Shown: positions 38,109 to 48,594 of the stretch, one piece after another
Numbering within the stretch: the stretch's first letter is position 1
Layout of the letters: each line of letters opens with the position of its first letter
Program-made: the position numbers and the translations under genes
Notes under the pieces: model-generated
What the model was told of the DNA's origin: nothing
Database searches by the model: none
Seen by the model: the letters and a program-made list of their open reading frames with translations, nothing else
Source: Pseudomonas sp. GM21
Lineage (GTDB): Bacteria; Pseudomonadota; Gammaproteobacteria; Pseudomonadales; Pseudomonadaceae
DNA: 64,000 bases
Assembly (NCBI RefSeq): GCF_000282215.1
Contig: NZ_AKJS01000080.1
Span: 62,001 to 126,000 of the forward strand
Direction of reading: 5' to 3'

Positions 38109-39449
38109 ATGAATATCTCACGCAGAAGGCTGCTGCTCTTTTCCTGGTTAGTGCCCTTCACGGCACTGGCCGAACCCGTACAACCGACGCACGAATTCAC
38201 GTTGAACAACGGACTGAAAGTTGTGGTGCGCGAGGACCATCGCGCGCCCGTGGTGACCTCGCAACTCTGGATCAAGGTCGGCTCCAGCGATGAACCGCCA
38301 GGGCAATCCGGACTGTCACATGCTCTGGAACACATGCTCTACAAAGGCAGCAGCAAGGTTTGCGCTGGCGAAGCTTCGGCCATACTGAACAAACTTGGCG
38401 CGTCAGCAAACGCCTTTACCAACAAGGATGTGACCACCTATCACCAGACTTTACAGCCCTATCAATTAGGCGTCGCTTTCGAGTTGATGGCCGACATGAT
38501 GTCAACCGCCCTCCTGCGCGCCGAGGATTTCATTCCGGAACTGGCCGTCATTCAGGAAGAGCGCAGGTTGTACGAGGATGAGCCAAATGCGACCGCACAG
38601 GAACGTCTTACGAGCATCGCCTTACCTGCCAGCAGCTATGGCGCACCGGTCGTCGGCTGGATGCACGACTTGCAGCGCCTCAAAGTCGATGATCTGCATC
38701 ATTGGTACCAGACCCGCTACGCACCCGCAAACGCCACGCTCATCATTGTCGGTGACGTCACACTGGAAAAGGTAAAGACCCTCGCGGAGCGTTACTTCGG
38801 CGGACTTCCCGCCAAGACCTTTGTCACCACAAGAAAGTCGCTGGAACTGGCTGAACCCGGAGAGCGAAAAATCATCCTGCACCAGGCGATACCTGCGCCT
38901 CGATTGATAATGTCGTTCAACGTCCCGAGCCTGACCACCGCCGAAAACCGTCGCACCGCGCACGCGTTGCGGCTACTCGACACTTTGCTGGCCGGCTCGA
39001 ACAGCGGGCGTCTGACTAAACAGCTGCAATTCACCGACAGGCTGTTCTCCAGCACTTCGTCCAATTACAACCCGCTGTATCGCGGCGACAGTCTTTTCAC
39101 CCTCAACGCCCAACTCAACGCACCAAGCACCGTCAGCCTTGATGAGGCACAAGCGCGGATCTGGGCGCTGCTCGACGAGCTCAAGGCCACACCGCCCGAC
39201 AGCGTCGAACTGGAACGCGCCCGCACCCGACTGATCGCCCGGCAAATCTATGACCGCGATTCCATCACCAATCAGGGGTATCAACTCGGCGCGCTTGAGA
39301 GTATCGGGCAGTCCTGGCGACTGGTGGACGAAGATGCCAATGAACTGAAACAGGTGACCCCGGCAGACATTCAGCATGCCGCACAGACGTACCTGACCCG
39401 CCAACGCCTGAGCATCGCCCATGTCCTCGTGGAGAAAACCCATGAATAA
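38109..39449 (+). CDS. M16 zinc peptidase, catalytic subunit (pair 2)
   Basis: A 446-residue paralog of the peptidase at 34538, with a signal peptide (LLLFSWLVPFTALAEP) and the zinc motif in GLSHALEHMLYKG, followed by IQEERRLYEDEP. Long segments are shared with the first copy (TNNGLKVVVREDHRAPVV-type N-terminus), so the pair arose by duplication. Codon use and divergence suggest the duplication is old. It overlaps its partner by 8 bases. Confidence 0.92.
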   Translation: MNISRRRLLLFSWLVPFTALAEPVQPTHEFTLNNGLKVVVREDHRAPVVTSQLWIKVGSSDEPPGQSGLSHALEHMLYKGSSKVCAGEASAILNKLGASANAFTNKDVTTYHQTLQPYQLGVAFELMADMMSTALLRAEDFIPELAVIQEERRLYEDEPNATAQERLTSIALPASSYGAPVVGWMHDLQRLKVDDLHHWYQTRYAPANATLIIVGDVTLEKVKTLAERYFGGLPAKTFVTTRKSLELAEPGERKIILHQAIPAPRLIMSFNVPSLTTAENRRTAHALRLLDTLLAGSNSGRLTKQLQFTDRLFSSTSSNYNPLYRGDSLFTLNAQLNAPSTVSLDEAQARIWALLDELKATPPDSVELERARTRLIARQIYDRDSITNQGYQLGALESIGQSWRLVDEDANELKQVTPADIQHAAQTYLTRQRLSIAHVLVEKTHE

Positions 39450-40920
39450 GTTCACCTGGGTGACACTATGGTTATTAGCACTGGCCGGCCTCCAAGGCAG
39501 CCTGGCGTTCGCCGACGCCGAACCGCAGCAAACCTCTGTTGTTCAACCCCCACGCCTGCAATCCCTGGCAGAGCTGGACGAGCAGGCAAAAACCTCTCGC
39601 CCCCTGAAAATCAACGGATGGAAATCGCTGTTCGGCGGTAAGGTGTTGTTTATCCGCACCCCTGAGCTGCCGATGCTCGACCTGCATGTGAGTTTTCCTG
39701 CCGGCAGCACGCAAGATGGTGCGCATCCCGGCCTGGCGGCAGCAACGTTCAGCCTGCTCAATGAAGGCGTGCCGGGCAAGGACCTGCCAGCGATCCTGGA
39801 AACCTTTGATAGCCTCGGTGCAAAACTCGGTATGAGCATCGATCCGGACCGGGCCTCATTTTCCCTACGTACCCTGGCGGCCACAGAAAAGCGTGATCCG
39901 GCACTGTTGCTGTTTACCCAGATACTTGGCCAGCCCCTGCTGACCGACGAATCGTTGTCCAGCGTCAAAAAAGAACTGACCCATATCCTCAAGACCCAGC
40001 AGCAGGATCCCGCATCACAAATCACCCACGCCATGAATGAGCTGCTGATGCCGGGAAACCCGTACGCCCAACCGATTTACGGTACGGAAAAAAGTGTGGC
40101 CGCACTCTCCCGGGAACAGATCCAGGCGTTCCATCGACAAGCCTATACCGCGTCCAACGTATTAATCACATTGGTCGGGGACCTGACACTGGAACAAGCC
40201 CAAGCGATGAGTCTGCAAGTTTTCAACGCGCTGCCCGCCGGCTCCGAAATGGCAGGAGCGATGCCGATCTCGCGTCGACAGGGCGACACGAAGTCACGTC
40301 ATATCGAGCACCCCCTGAGCCAGACGCACATCCAGCTGGGGCAGACGGGTGTGACACGACAGCATCCCGATTACTTGGCATTGACCGTGGCCCACATGAT
40401 TTTCGGTGGGCAAAACCCATCTTCCCGACTGATGAAGGAGCTCAGAGAGAAGCGCGGGCTGACCTATGCCGTGCAATTGCAGTCGACCTTTTGGAAGGGC
40501 GGCAGCGCTGCCGTCATCAGCCTGAAAACCAGTCCACAGTTCAGCGAGGGCGCAGTGAAGCTGGTGCAGTCAATGTATCGCGAGTACTTGCAAACGGGTC
40601 CGACCCAGCAGGAACTCGACGACACCCTGCGCCAGCTGCGCATCAGCACCGCGTTGAACAGCGCCAGCAACGCCCAGATTCTTTCCCGACTGGTCGCTAT
40701 CAACCAGAACGACTTGCCACTTGACCTGAACTTCTCAGTCGAGCAAGCCCAAGGGTTGACCGTTGCACAAATCAAAGGAGCCTTGAACAAACACTTCGAT
40801 GCGAACCAATGGTCGGTCGTGACAGTAGGTCCGACCGTGGAGCAACGGCCTTTGCCTCTGCCTGCCAGTGAGGTGCCACAGAGCATGTGTCGCGCCGAGA
40901 CGGGGTTTGTGGCAAGTTAG
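39442..40920 (+). CDS. M16 peptidase-like partner subunit (pair 2)
   Basis: A 492-residue M16-fold protein with a signal peptide (TLWLLALAGLQGSLAFA). Like the subunit at 35886 it has no HxxEH; the region reads HPGLAAATFSLLNEG. The C-terminal block SSRLMKELREKRGLTYAV is kept. The ATG at 39442 overlaps the end of the catalytic subunit gene by 8 bases, as in pair 1. The C-terminus has a Cys-containing tail not seen in pair 1. Confidence 0.91.
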   Translation: MNKFTWVTLWLLALAGLQGSLAFADAEPQQTSVVQPPRLQSLAELDEQAKTSRPLKINGWKSLFGGKVLFIRTPELPMLDLHVSFPAGSTQDGAHPGLAAATFSLLNEGVPGKDLPAILETFDSLGAKLGMSIDPDRASFSLRTLAATEKRDPALLLFTQILGQPLLTDESLSSVKKELTHILKTQQQDPASQITHAMNELLMPGNPYAQPIYGTEKSVAALSREQIQAFHRQAYTASNVLITLVGDLTLEQAQAMSLQVFNALPAGSEMAGAMPISRRQGDTKSRHIEHPLSQTHIQLGQTGVTRQHPDYLALTVAHMIFGGQNPSSRLMKELREKRGLTYAVQLQSTFWKGGSAAVISLKTSPQFSEGAVKLVQSMYREYLQTGPTQQELDDTLRQLRISTALNSASNAQILSRLVAINQNDLPLDLNFSVEQAQGLTVAQIKGALNKHFDANQWSVVTVGPTVEQRPLPLPASEVPQSMCRAETGFVAS

Positions 40921-40994
40921 TTTCTTTAGAAACAGGTGGCAGGGCCAAACGTATCAGCCCTGTCACCGACAGTTTTACCCTTTAGAGAAACATC

Positions 40995-41993
40995 GTGCTC
41001 CAGTCCAGTGAACGCTTCACCCCGGCCTTTGGCCTGGGCAACCCGCACTTGCAAACCTTGTGGGGACCGCTATGGCGCAAAACCACACATATTGAACGCG
41101 AGCGTGAACGCTTGTGGCTCGATGACGGCGACTTTCTCGACCTCGACTGGCATGGCCCACACAGCGCGACGGCACCGTTGGTGCTGGTGCTGCACGGGCT
41201 GACGGGGTCGTCGAATTCACCTTATGTGGCCGGTGTGCAAAAGGCACTCGCCGCCCAAGGCTGGGCCAGTGTCGCGCTGAACTGGCGCGGCTGTTCGGGC
41301 GAGCCGAACCTGTTGGCACGCAGCTACCATTCCGGTGCCAGTGAAGACCTCGCCGAAGCCATCAGGCACCTGCGGGCCAAACGCCCGTTAGCGCCGCTGT
41401 ACGTGGTGGGCTATTCCCTGGGTGGCAATATTTTGCTCAAGCACCTGGGCGAATCAGGCAGTGACAGTGGCGTGGCCGGTGCGGTGGCCGTATCGGTACC
41501 GTTTCGCCTCGACCACTGCGCCGATCGTATCGGCCTGGGTTTTTCCAGGGTCTACCAGGCGCATTTCATGCGAGAGATGCTCGCCTACATCAAGAACAAA
41601 CAACGCCAGTTCCAGCATGACGGACGCGAAGAGGGCCTGGCGGCGTTGGCGGCGCTCGGTTCGCTGGAAAACATGCGCACCTTCTGGGATTTCGATGGCC
41701 GGGTCACGGCACCGTTAAATGGTTTTATCGATGCCGAGGATTACTATCGTCGCGCGTCGAGCCGTTATTTCCTGGGGGAGATTCGCACACCAACCCTGAT
41801 CATTCAGGCGGCGGACGATCCCTTCGTCTTCCCCCACAGCCTGCCGCAAACCGACGAACTGTCTGCCTGCACGCAACTCGAGTTACAAACCAAAGGTGGG
41901 CATGTCGGCTTCGTCGATGGCTCGTTCAGGCAACCGGGTTATTACCTGGAACGGCGCATCCCGCAGTGGCTGGCCGCCGTGGGGCACAGGTAG
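40995..41993 (+). CDS. YheT-family alpha/beta hydrolase
   Basis: A 332-residue alpha/beta hydrolase with the family N-terminus FGLGNPHLQTLWGPL. The nucleophile elbow is VGYSLGGNIL (GxSxG), the oxyanion segment HGLTGSSNSPY, and the Asp and His are in IQAADDPFVFP and KGGHVGFVD. The start is GTG. Substrate is unknown, although some YheT relatives act as esterases. Confidence 0.9.
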   Translation: MLQSSERFTPAFGLGNPHLQTLWGPLWRKTTHIERERERLWLDDGDFLDLDWHGPHSATAPLVLVLHGLTGSSNSPYVAGVQKALAAQGWASVALNWRGCSGEPNLLARSYHSGASEDLAEAIRHLRAKRPLAPLYVVGYSLGGNILLKHLGESGSDSGVAGAVAVSVPFRLDHCADRIGLGFSRVYQAHFMREMLAYIKNKQRQFQHDGREEGLAALAALGSLENMRTFWDFDGRVTAPLNGFIDAEDYYRRASSRYFLGEIRTPTLIIQAADDPFVFPHSLPQTDELSACTQLELQTKGGHVGFVDGSFRQPGYYLERRIPQWLAAVGHR

Positions 41994-42020
41994 CCGATCA
42001 GGGCAAGAAATGGGTACGAC

Positions 42021-42044
42021 TGTGGGAGCGAGCCAGCTCCCACA
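42021..42044. repeat. Single REP-like palindrome
   Basis: TGTGGGAGCGAGCCAGCTCCCACA is a near-perfect palindrome between two convergent genes and may serve as a transcription stop. Confidence 0.7.
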
Positions 42045-42055
42045 GGGTTTAGCAA

Positions 42056-42910
42056 TTACTCACCGGTGGCGATGCCACGCGCAGGATCGTTGATCCACTC
42101 GCTCCACGACCCGGCATACAACGAACCCAACGGATACCCCGCCAGGCACAGAGCGAACAGGTTATGGCAAGCCGTCACACCTGAACCGCAATACGCCACC
42201 AGATCGCTCGGCGAACGATCACCGAGTTTCGCGGTAAATCGCTGCTTGAGCTGATCGGCCGGGAGGAAGCACCCGTCACTCCCCAAGTTGTCGGTAAACG
42301 CCGCACATTGCGCCCCCGGAATGTGCCCGGCAATCGGATCGATCGGCTCCACTTCACCTTTGAAACGCGGCAAGGCACGGGCATCCAGCAAGGTCAGCGC
42401 AGGTTGGCCGAGACGCTGCTGAAGCTGCTGGGCGCTCAAGATCAACGCATTGTCAGGTGTTCCGGTGAAGGTGCCGCGTTTGTTGTCGCACGCATCCAGA
42501 CTCAGCGGCAAACCTGCCGCGTGCCAGGCCTTGAGCCCGCCATCCAGAATAAACACGCCGTCACGCTTGCCCAGCCACGCCAGCAACCACCAGGCCCGCG
42601 CCGGGTAGGCACCCGGGCCGTCATCGTACAAAACCACCTCGCTATCAGCGTTGATGCCCCAGGCTTGCAGGCGTTCGATCAACGTTTCAGCGTCAGGCAG
42701 CGGATGACGCCCCGTCACGCCCTTGACCACCTGCCCACTCAAATCACGCTCAAGATCGGCAAACTTCGACCCGGCGATGTGCCCTTCGGCATAGCTGCGC
42801 TGGCCATAATCCGGGTCATCGAGGGCAAAACGACAATCCAGAATCACCAATCCCGGCTCATCCTTTTTCAGGTCCAGTGCTTGCGGGCTGATCAGTTGCG
42901 CAATGGGCAT
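42056..42910 (-). CDS. Two-domain rhodanese-type sulfurtransferase (SseA-like)
   Basis: A 284-residue protein with two rhodanese domains. The active-site Cys is about residue 241 in YCGSGVTACHN. A CGSGVTA loop is typical of 3-mercaptopyruvate sulfurtransferases, whereas thiosulfate sulfurtransferases carry a more basic loop. The linker has FKGEVEPIDPIAGHIPGA, and the first domain starts with VILDCRFALDDPDYG. It is convergent with the YheT gene. Confidence 0.9.
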   Translation of the reverse strand: MPIAQLISPQALDLKKDEPGLVILDCRFALDDPDYGQRSYAEGHIAGSKFADLERDLSGQVVKGVTGRHPLPDAETLIERLQAWGINADSEVVLYDDGPGAYPARAWWLLAWLGKRDGVFILDGGLKAWHAAGLPLSLDACDNKRGTFTGTPDNALILSAQQLQQRLGQPALTLLDARALPRFKGEVEPIDPIAGHIPGAQCAAFTDNLGSDGCFLPADQLKQRFTAKLGDRSPSDLVAYCGSGVTACHNLFALCLAGYPLGSLYAGSWSEWINDPARGIATGE

Positions 42911-42943
42911 AGCGGGCTCCTGTGACTAAGTCGGTTTTTAATC

Positions 42944-43615
42944 CTACTGCACTTCTTCAAGGGCTTGGGCCAGCGGCACGTAAAACTCTTCGTACAGCGC
43001 GTTCACTGCATCGCGAGACTGATCCGTCACGAAACCGGCCTCAAGCACCAGCACCTGATACACGCCCCGTTTGATGGCTTGTTCACTCAGGTGATTGGAG
43101 TTTTCCCGCGTGGTGCACAGAAACCGCACCCAGGACGTCAGGATGATCCACGCGTTGAGCGTCAGGGACTCAATCTGCACCTTGTCCATTTGCAGGATGC
43201 CGGCTTCGACGAAAGCCGCGTAGATGTGCGTGCCATGGATCAGGCAACGCTGGGAAAACCGCCGATAACGGGCGGCGAGTTCCGGATCGCTGTCGAGCAA
43301 GTGTTCGAGATCACGGTGCAAAAACCGGTAGCGCCACATGGCCGCCAGCAGTTCCTGAAGGTAGAAGCGCTTGTCGTCCACCGTGGACGCACGCCCCTGA
43401 GGTGGGCGCAGGAAGCTGTCCACCAGGCTTTCGTACTCACTGAACAGCACGGCGATGATCGCCTGCTTGTTAGGGAAGTGGTAGTACAGGTTGCCTGGGG
43501 AAATTTCCATATGGGCAGCAATGTGGTTGGTGCTGATACTGCGCTCACCCTGCTGATTGAACAGCTCCAGGCTGTTCTGCACGATGCGCTCGCTGGTTTT
43601 GATCCGAGGGGCCAT
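42944..43615 (-). CDS. TetR-family transcriptional regulator
   Basis: A 223-residue regulator. The N-terminal helix-turn-helix is GERSISTNHIAAHMEISPGN then LYYHFPNKQAI. The rest is an effector-binding helical domain of the TetR type that I cannot tie to a ligand. It is divergent from the aldehyde dehydrogenase gene, and a palindrome stands in the gap, so it probably represses itself and the downstream group. Confidence 0.92.
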   Translation of the reverse strand: MAPRIKTSERIVQNSLELFNQQGERSISTNHIAAHMEISPGNLYYHFPNKQAIIAVLFSEYESLVDSFLRPPQGRASTVDDKRFYLQELLAAMWRYRFLHRDLEHLLDSDPELAARYRRFSQRCLIHGTHIYAAFVEAGILQMDKVQIESLTLNAWIILTSWVRFLCTTRENSNHLSEQAIKRGVYQVLVLEAGFVTDQSRDAVNALYEEFYVPLAQALEEVQ

Positions 43616-43710
43616 GGCTTGAGCTTAAATTCAGAGTTCGATGAAGGGCATCTTACGACCTATCGACGAGCGGATAAAACAACGCTGTTACAGGATGCCA
43701 TTTGACTTTC

Positions 43711-43726
43711 TAGAGTATAGACTCTA
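43711..43726. promoter_or_regulatory. Probable TetR operator
   Basis: TAGAGT and ACTCTA form a perfect 6-base dyad around ATAG, with matching TTT/AAA outside one mismatched base. It lies in the 146-base divergent region between the TetR gene and the aldehyde dehydrogenase gene. Confidence 0.65.
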
Positions 43727-43761
43727 AAAAGGCCTTCATAACAACTAATCCGGAGCCGACA

Positions 43762-45192
43762 ATGACTGCTGACATCGCCTACCTTCAGAACCTGAATCAG
43801 CCTCTGGAAGAACTGCAAACGCTGTTCGACGCACAACGCGCCGCTTACGCCGCCAACCCGATGCCGCCGGCCGCCCAGCGCCAGCAATGGCTCAAAGCAT
43901 TGCGCGACCTGTTGAACAGTGAACGTCAGGCGTTGATCGAGGCGATCAGCCAGGATTTCAGCCACCGCAGCGCCGATGAAACCCTGCTCGCCGAAATAAT
44001 GCCCAGCCTGCACGGCATTCATTACGCCAGCCAGCGCCTCAAAGGCTGGATGAAGGACTCGCGGCGCAAGGTGGGCATCGCTTTTCAGCCGGCGGCGGCC
44101 AAAGTTGTCTACCAACCGTTGGGCGTGGTCGGCGTGATCGTGCCCTGGAACTATCCGCTGTACCTGGCCATCGGCCCGTTGGTGGGTGCGCTGTCGGCCG
44201 GTAATCGGGTGATGCTCAAGCTCAGCGAATCAACCCCGGCCACCGGTTTACTGCTCAAGGAGCTGCTCGCGCGAGTCTTCCCTCAAGACCTGGTCTGCGT
44301 CGTATTGGGAGAAGCCGATGTCGGCGTAGCGTTCTCTCGCCTGCCTTTCGATCATCTGCTGTTCACCGGTGCCACCAGCATCGGCAAACACGTGATGCGT
44401 GCGGCGGCCGAGAACCTCACCCCGGTGACCCTCGAACTCGGCGGCAAGTCCCCGGCCATCGTGTCCCAGGATGTGCCACTCAAAGACGCCGCCGAACGTA
44501 TCGCCTTTGGCAAAACCCTGAACGCCGGGCAAACCTGCGTAGCCCCGGATTACGTACTGGTGCCGCAAGACCGTGTGGACGGTTTCATCGACGCTTATCG
44601 CCAGGTGATTCGCGGTTTTTATCCGACACTTACTGACAACCCGGACTACACCGCCATCATCAACGAGCGGCAACTGGCGCGTCTCAACGGCTACATCAGC
44701 GATGCCACCAGCAAAGGTGCGCAGTTGATTCCGCTGTTCGAACAGGGGCAGGGTCGTCGCATGAGTCACAGCCTGCTGCTCAATGTCACCGACGACATGA
44801 CGGTGATGCAGGACGAAATCTTCGGCCCCCTGCTGCCCATCGTGCCGTACAAGAATCTGGACGAGGCGTTTGCCTACATCAACCAACGCCCTCGCCCACT
44901 GGCGCTGTATTACTTCGGCTACGACAAGCGCGAACAAAACCGTGTGCTCCACGAAACCCACTCCGGGGGTGTCTGCCTCAATGACACCCTGCTGCACGTC
45001 GCTCAGGACGACATGCCGTTTGGTGGCATCGGCGCCTCGGGCATGGGCCATTACCACGGCCACGAAGGCTTCCTGACCTTCAGCAAGGCCAAAGGTGTGT
45101 TGATCAAACAGCGCTTTAACGCATCGAAGCTGATCTACCCGCCGTACGGAAAGTCCATTCAGAAACTGATCCAGAAGCTGTTTATCCGCTAA
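43762..45192 (+). CDS. calB: Coniferyl-aldehyde dehydrogenase-type NAD(P) aldehyde dehydrogenase
   Basis: A 476-residue aldehyde dehydrogenase. It has PWNYPLYLAIGPLVGALSAG, the Glu in VTLELGGKSPAIV, the Cys nucleophile in FGKTLNAGQTCVAPD, and the C-terminal IGASGMGHYHGHEGF. The C-terminal hydrophobic/basic tail and general sequence place it near the coniferyl and fatty aldehyde dehydrogenases (CalB type). The substrate is not proven; the neighbours (Tat protein and GMC oxidoreductase) suggest an alcohol-to-aldehyde-to-acid route. Confidence 0.85.
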   Translation: MTADIAYLQNLNQPLEELQTLFDAQRAAYAANPMPPAAQRQQWLKALRDLLNSERQALIEAISQDFSHRSADETLLAEIMPSLHGIHYASQRLKGWMKDSRRKVGIAFQPAAAKVVYQPLGVVGVIVPWNYPLYLAIGPLVGALSAGNRVMLKLSESTPATGLLLKELLARVFPQDLVCVVLGEADVGVAFSRLPFDHLLFTGATSIGKHVMRAAAENLTPVTLELGGKSPAIVSQDVPLKDAAERIAFGKTLNAGQTCVAPDYVLVPQDRVDGFIDAYRQVIRGFYPTLTDNPDYTAIINERQLARLNGYISDATSKGAQLIPLFEQGQGRRMSHSLLLNVTDDMTVMQDEIFGPLLPIVPYKNLDEAFAYINQRPRPLALYYFGYDKREQNRVLHETHSGGVCLNDTLLHVAQDDMPFGGIGASGMGHYHGHEGFLTFSKAKGVLIKQRFNASKLIYPPYGKSIQKLIQKLFIR

Positions 45193-45220
45193 CGATCATC
45201 ACCACCGGGTAACAACAATA

Positions 45221-45766
45221 ATGAACCCAAGCTTGACCGACACACCCGCGCTGTCACGGCGCGGCCTGCTGAAATTCAGCCTCGGCGCGAGTGCATTTCT
45301 GGCCACGGCCGGATTGGGCGCGAGCCTCAGCGGCTGCTCGTCGAGCACTCCGGCGACCGGCTTCGCGATTCTGCGCAGCGGCGACCTGCTGTTTTTGCGC
45401 GCACTGATCCCGGTGATGCTCGAGGGCGCTGTCGCGGCCGAGAAAATGCCGGCATCGGTCGACCAGACCTTGCACAGCCTGGATAACAGCCTGAATCACC
45501 TGTCACCGGAAATGCTCAAGCTGACCCAGCAATTATTCGATGTGCTGGGGATGGCCGTGACTCGCGGACCGCTGACCGGGATCTGGGGTAGCTGGGAAAA
45601 CGCCAACGCCAGTGAAGTCCGGCACTTCCTTGATCGATGGGAAAACAGCTCGTTGAGCTTGTTGCGCATGGGGCATAGCTCGTTACTGCAACTGGTGATG
45701 ATGGCGTGGTACAGCCGGGCCGAATCGTGGGTGCATTGCGGGTATCCCGGACCGCCTACGGTCTGA
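45221..45766 (+). CDS. Tat-signal protein, probable small partner of the GMC oxidoreductase
   Basis: A 181-residue protein. The N-terminus has a twin-arginine signal (SRRGLLKFSLGASAFLATAG) followed by a Cys in LSGCSS that could be a lipobox. The remainder is helical with no domain I can name. Small Tat-exported subunits often accompany membrane GMC or gluconate dehydrogenases, and the GMC gene lies immediately downstream. This role is inference. Confidence 0.75.
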   Translation: MNPSLTDTPALSRRGLLKFSLGASAFLATAGLGASLSGCSSSTPATGFAILRSGDLLFLRALIPVMLEGAVAAEKMPASVDQTLHSLDNSLNHLSPEMLKLTQQLFDVLGMAVTRGPLTGIWGSWENANASEVRHFLDRWENSSLSLLRMGHSSLLQLVMMAWYSRAESWVHCGYPGPPTV

Positions 45767-45780
45767 AACCGAGTCGACCC

Positions 45781-45845
45781 ATCGCGGGTAAGCCCGTTCC
45801 CACAGGGGATCGCGTCCCCCTGTGGGAGCGAGCCTGCTCGCGATG
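45781..45845. repeat. REP inverted pair
   Basis: Two REP units (ATCGCGGGTAAGCCCGTTCC and TGTGGGAGCGAGCCTGCTCG) lie between the Tat protein gene and the GMC gene, inside the presumed operon. Confidence 0.8.
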
Positions 45846-45890
45846 GCGCCCGGAAGAACACTCCAAAAATAACAACTAGAGAACCTGAGA

Positions 45891-47486
45891 ATGCCTGTAC
45901 CCGATCCGTTCCGAGAAGGCCTGTCCCGTGGCTGGAAAACCTACAATGGCTCGCAACTGACCCAAGACCTGACCCTCGAAGCGGACGTGGCGATCATCGG
46001 CAGCGGCGCTGGCGGCGGCACCACGGCTGAAATCCTCAGCGCGGCCGGCTACAAGGTGCTGCTGATCGAAGAAGGCCCGCTCAAGACCAGCAGCGACTTC
46101 AAGATGCTCGAAGACCAGGCCTACTCCAGCCTCTACCAGGAAGGTATCGGGCGCATGAGCAAGGATGGCGCGATCACCATCCTTCAGGGCCGGGCGGTGG
46201 GCGGCACCACGCTGATCAACTGGACGTCGAGCTTTCGCACGCCAGCCCCGACGCTCGAACACTGGGCCAAGGAGCACGATGTCAAAGGCCACACGCCAGC
46301 CGAAATGGCGCCGTGGTTCGAGAAAATGGAACAACGTCTCGGCGTCGCACCGTGGATGGTGCCACCCAACGCCAACAACGACGTGATCCGCAAAGGCTGT
46401 GAAAAACTCGGCTACAGCTGGCACGTCATCCCGCGCAACGTGCGCGGTTGCTGGAACCTCGGCTATTGCGGCATGGGCTGCCCGACCAACGCCAAGCAAT
46501 CGATGCTGGTCACGACCATTCCGGCAACGCTGGAAAAAGGCGGCGAGCTGTTGTATCTGACCCGCGCGGAAAAACTGTCGATCAAGGACGGCAAAGTCAC
46601 CGGTTTGCACTGCGTGGCGATGGACGACCGTTGCGTCGCGCCGACCGGCCGCACGATCACGGTCAAGGCACGCCATTACGTCCTGGCCGGCGGCGGGATC
46701 AACAGCCCGGGGCTGCTCCTGCGTTCTGATGCACCGGATCCGCACAAGCGCCTGGGCAAACGCACGTTCCTGCATTTGGTAAATATGTCTGCCGGGCTGT
46801 TCGACGAGGTGATCAACCCGTTCTACGGCGCGCCGCAGTCAATCTATTCCGACCATTTCCAATGGCAGGACGGCGCTACCGGCAAGATGGCCTACAAACT
46901 CGAAGTCCCGCCGCTGCACCCGGCACTGGCGACAACCCTGCTCGGCGGTTTCGGCAAGGAAAACGCCCAGCACATGGAGCACCTGCCCCACACCCACGCC
47001 ATGCTCGCGTTGCTGCGCGACGGGTTCCATCCCGACAGCCCCGGCGGCAGCGTCGAACTGCGCAGCGACAATACGCCAGTGCTCGACTATCAAGTCTCGC
47101 CCTATGTCTGGGACGGCTTGCGCCGAGCTTTCCACAGCATGGCCGAGATCCAGTTCGCCGGTGGCGCCAAAGCGGTGATGCCGATGCACGCCGATGCTCG
47201 CTACGTGAAAACCCTGGCCGAAGCGCGCACGCTGATCGATGGCTTGAGCCTTGAGTTGTACCGCACACGCTTGGGCAGCGCCCACGTGATGGGCGGTTGT
47301 GCGATGGGTGAAGACCCGAAAAACGCCGTCACCGACAGCCTCGGCCGTCATCACCAGCTCAGCAATCTGTCGGTCCATGATGGCTCGCTGTTTCCCACCA
47401 GCATTGGCGCAAACCCGCAACTGTCGATCTATGGGCTGACGGCGCAACTGGCCACTTCCCTGGCCGAACGTTTGAAAAACCCATGA
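45891..47486 (+). CDS. GMC-family FAD oxidoreductase
   Basis: A 531-residue flavoenzyme. The FAD-binding GxGxxG is ADVAIIGSGAGGGTTAEILS. It also has RAVGGTTLINWTSSF, a CGMGCPTNAKQSM segment, HYVLAGGGINSPGLLLRSDA, and the C-terminal GMC block GANPQLSIYGLTAQLATSLA. GMC enzymes oxidise alcohols. The same-strand aldehyde dehydrogenase and Tat protein upstream suggest a shared alcohol/aldehyde pathway. Confidence 0.93.
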   Translation: MPVPDPFREGLSRGWKTYNGSQLTQDLTLEADVAIIGSGAGGGTTAEILSAAGYKVLLIEEGPLKTSSDFKMLEDQAYSSLYQEGIGRMSKDGAITILQGRAVGGTTLINWTSSFRTPAPTLEHWAKEHDVKGHTPAEMAPWFEKMEQRLGVAPWMVPPNANNDVIRKGCEKLGYSWHVIPRNVRGCWNLGYCGMGCPTNAKQSMLVTTIPATLEKGGELLYLTRAEKLSIKDGKVTGLHCVAMDDRCVAPTGRTITVKARHYVLAGGGINSPGLLLRSDAPDPHKRLGKRTFLHLVNMSAGLFDEVINPFYGAPQSIYSDHFQWQDGATGKMAYKLEVPPLHPALATTLLGGFGKENAQHMEHLPHTHAMLALLRDGFHPDSPGGSVELRSDNTPVLDYQVSPYVWDGLRRAFHSMAEIQFAGGAKAVMPMHADARYVKTLAEARTLIDGLSLELYRTRLGSAHVMGGCAMGEDPKNAVTDSLGRHHQLSNLSVHDGSLFPTSIGANPQLSIYGLTAQLATSLAERLKNP

Positions 47487-47514
47487 AAAGGGAGAATATT
47501 CTTATCGTCTATAG

Positions 47515-48081
<567 letters not shown>

Positions 48082-48112
48082 AGCCGGGCACCGTCTGTAG
48101 GAGCTGGCGTAG

Positions 48113-48472
<360 letters not shown>

Positions 48473-48492
48473 GATTTTTGCTGCCTGTCTTA

Positions 48493-48552
48493 GCTCCCAC
48501 AGGGGATTTGTGAACGACGCAAGCCCAATGTGGGAGCGAGCCTGCTCGCGAT
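48493..48552. repeat. REP inverted pair
   Basis: Two short REP units (AGCTCCCACAGGGGATTTG and TGTGGGAGCGAGCCTGCTCG) lie between the convergent ferredoxin and mutM genes. Confidence 0.75.
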
Positions 48553-48594
48553 GACGTCATCAGCCACGCCGAACATTTAACTGGTTACCGCGCT

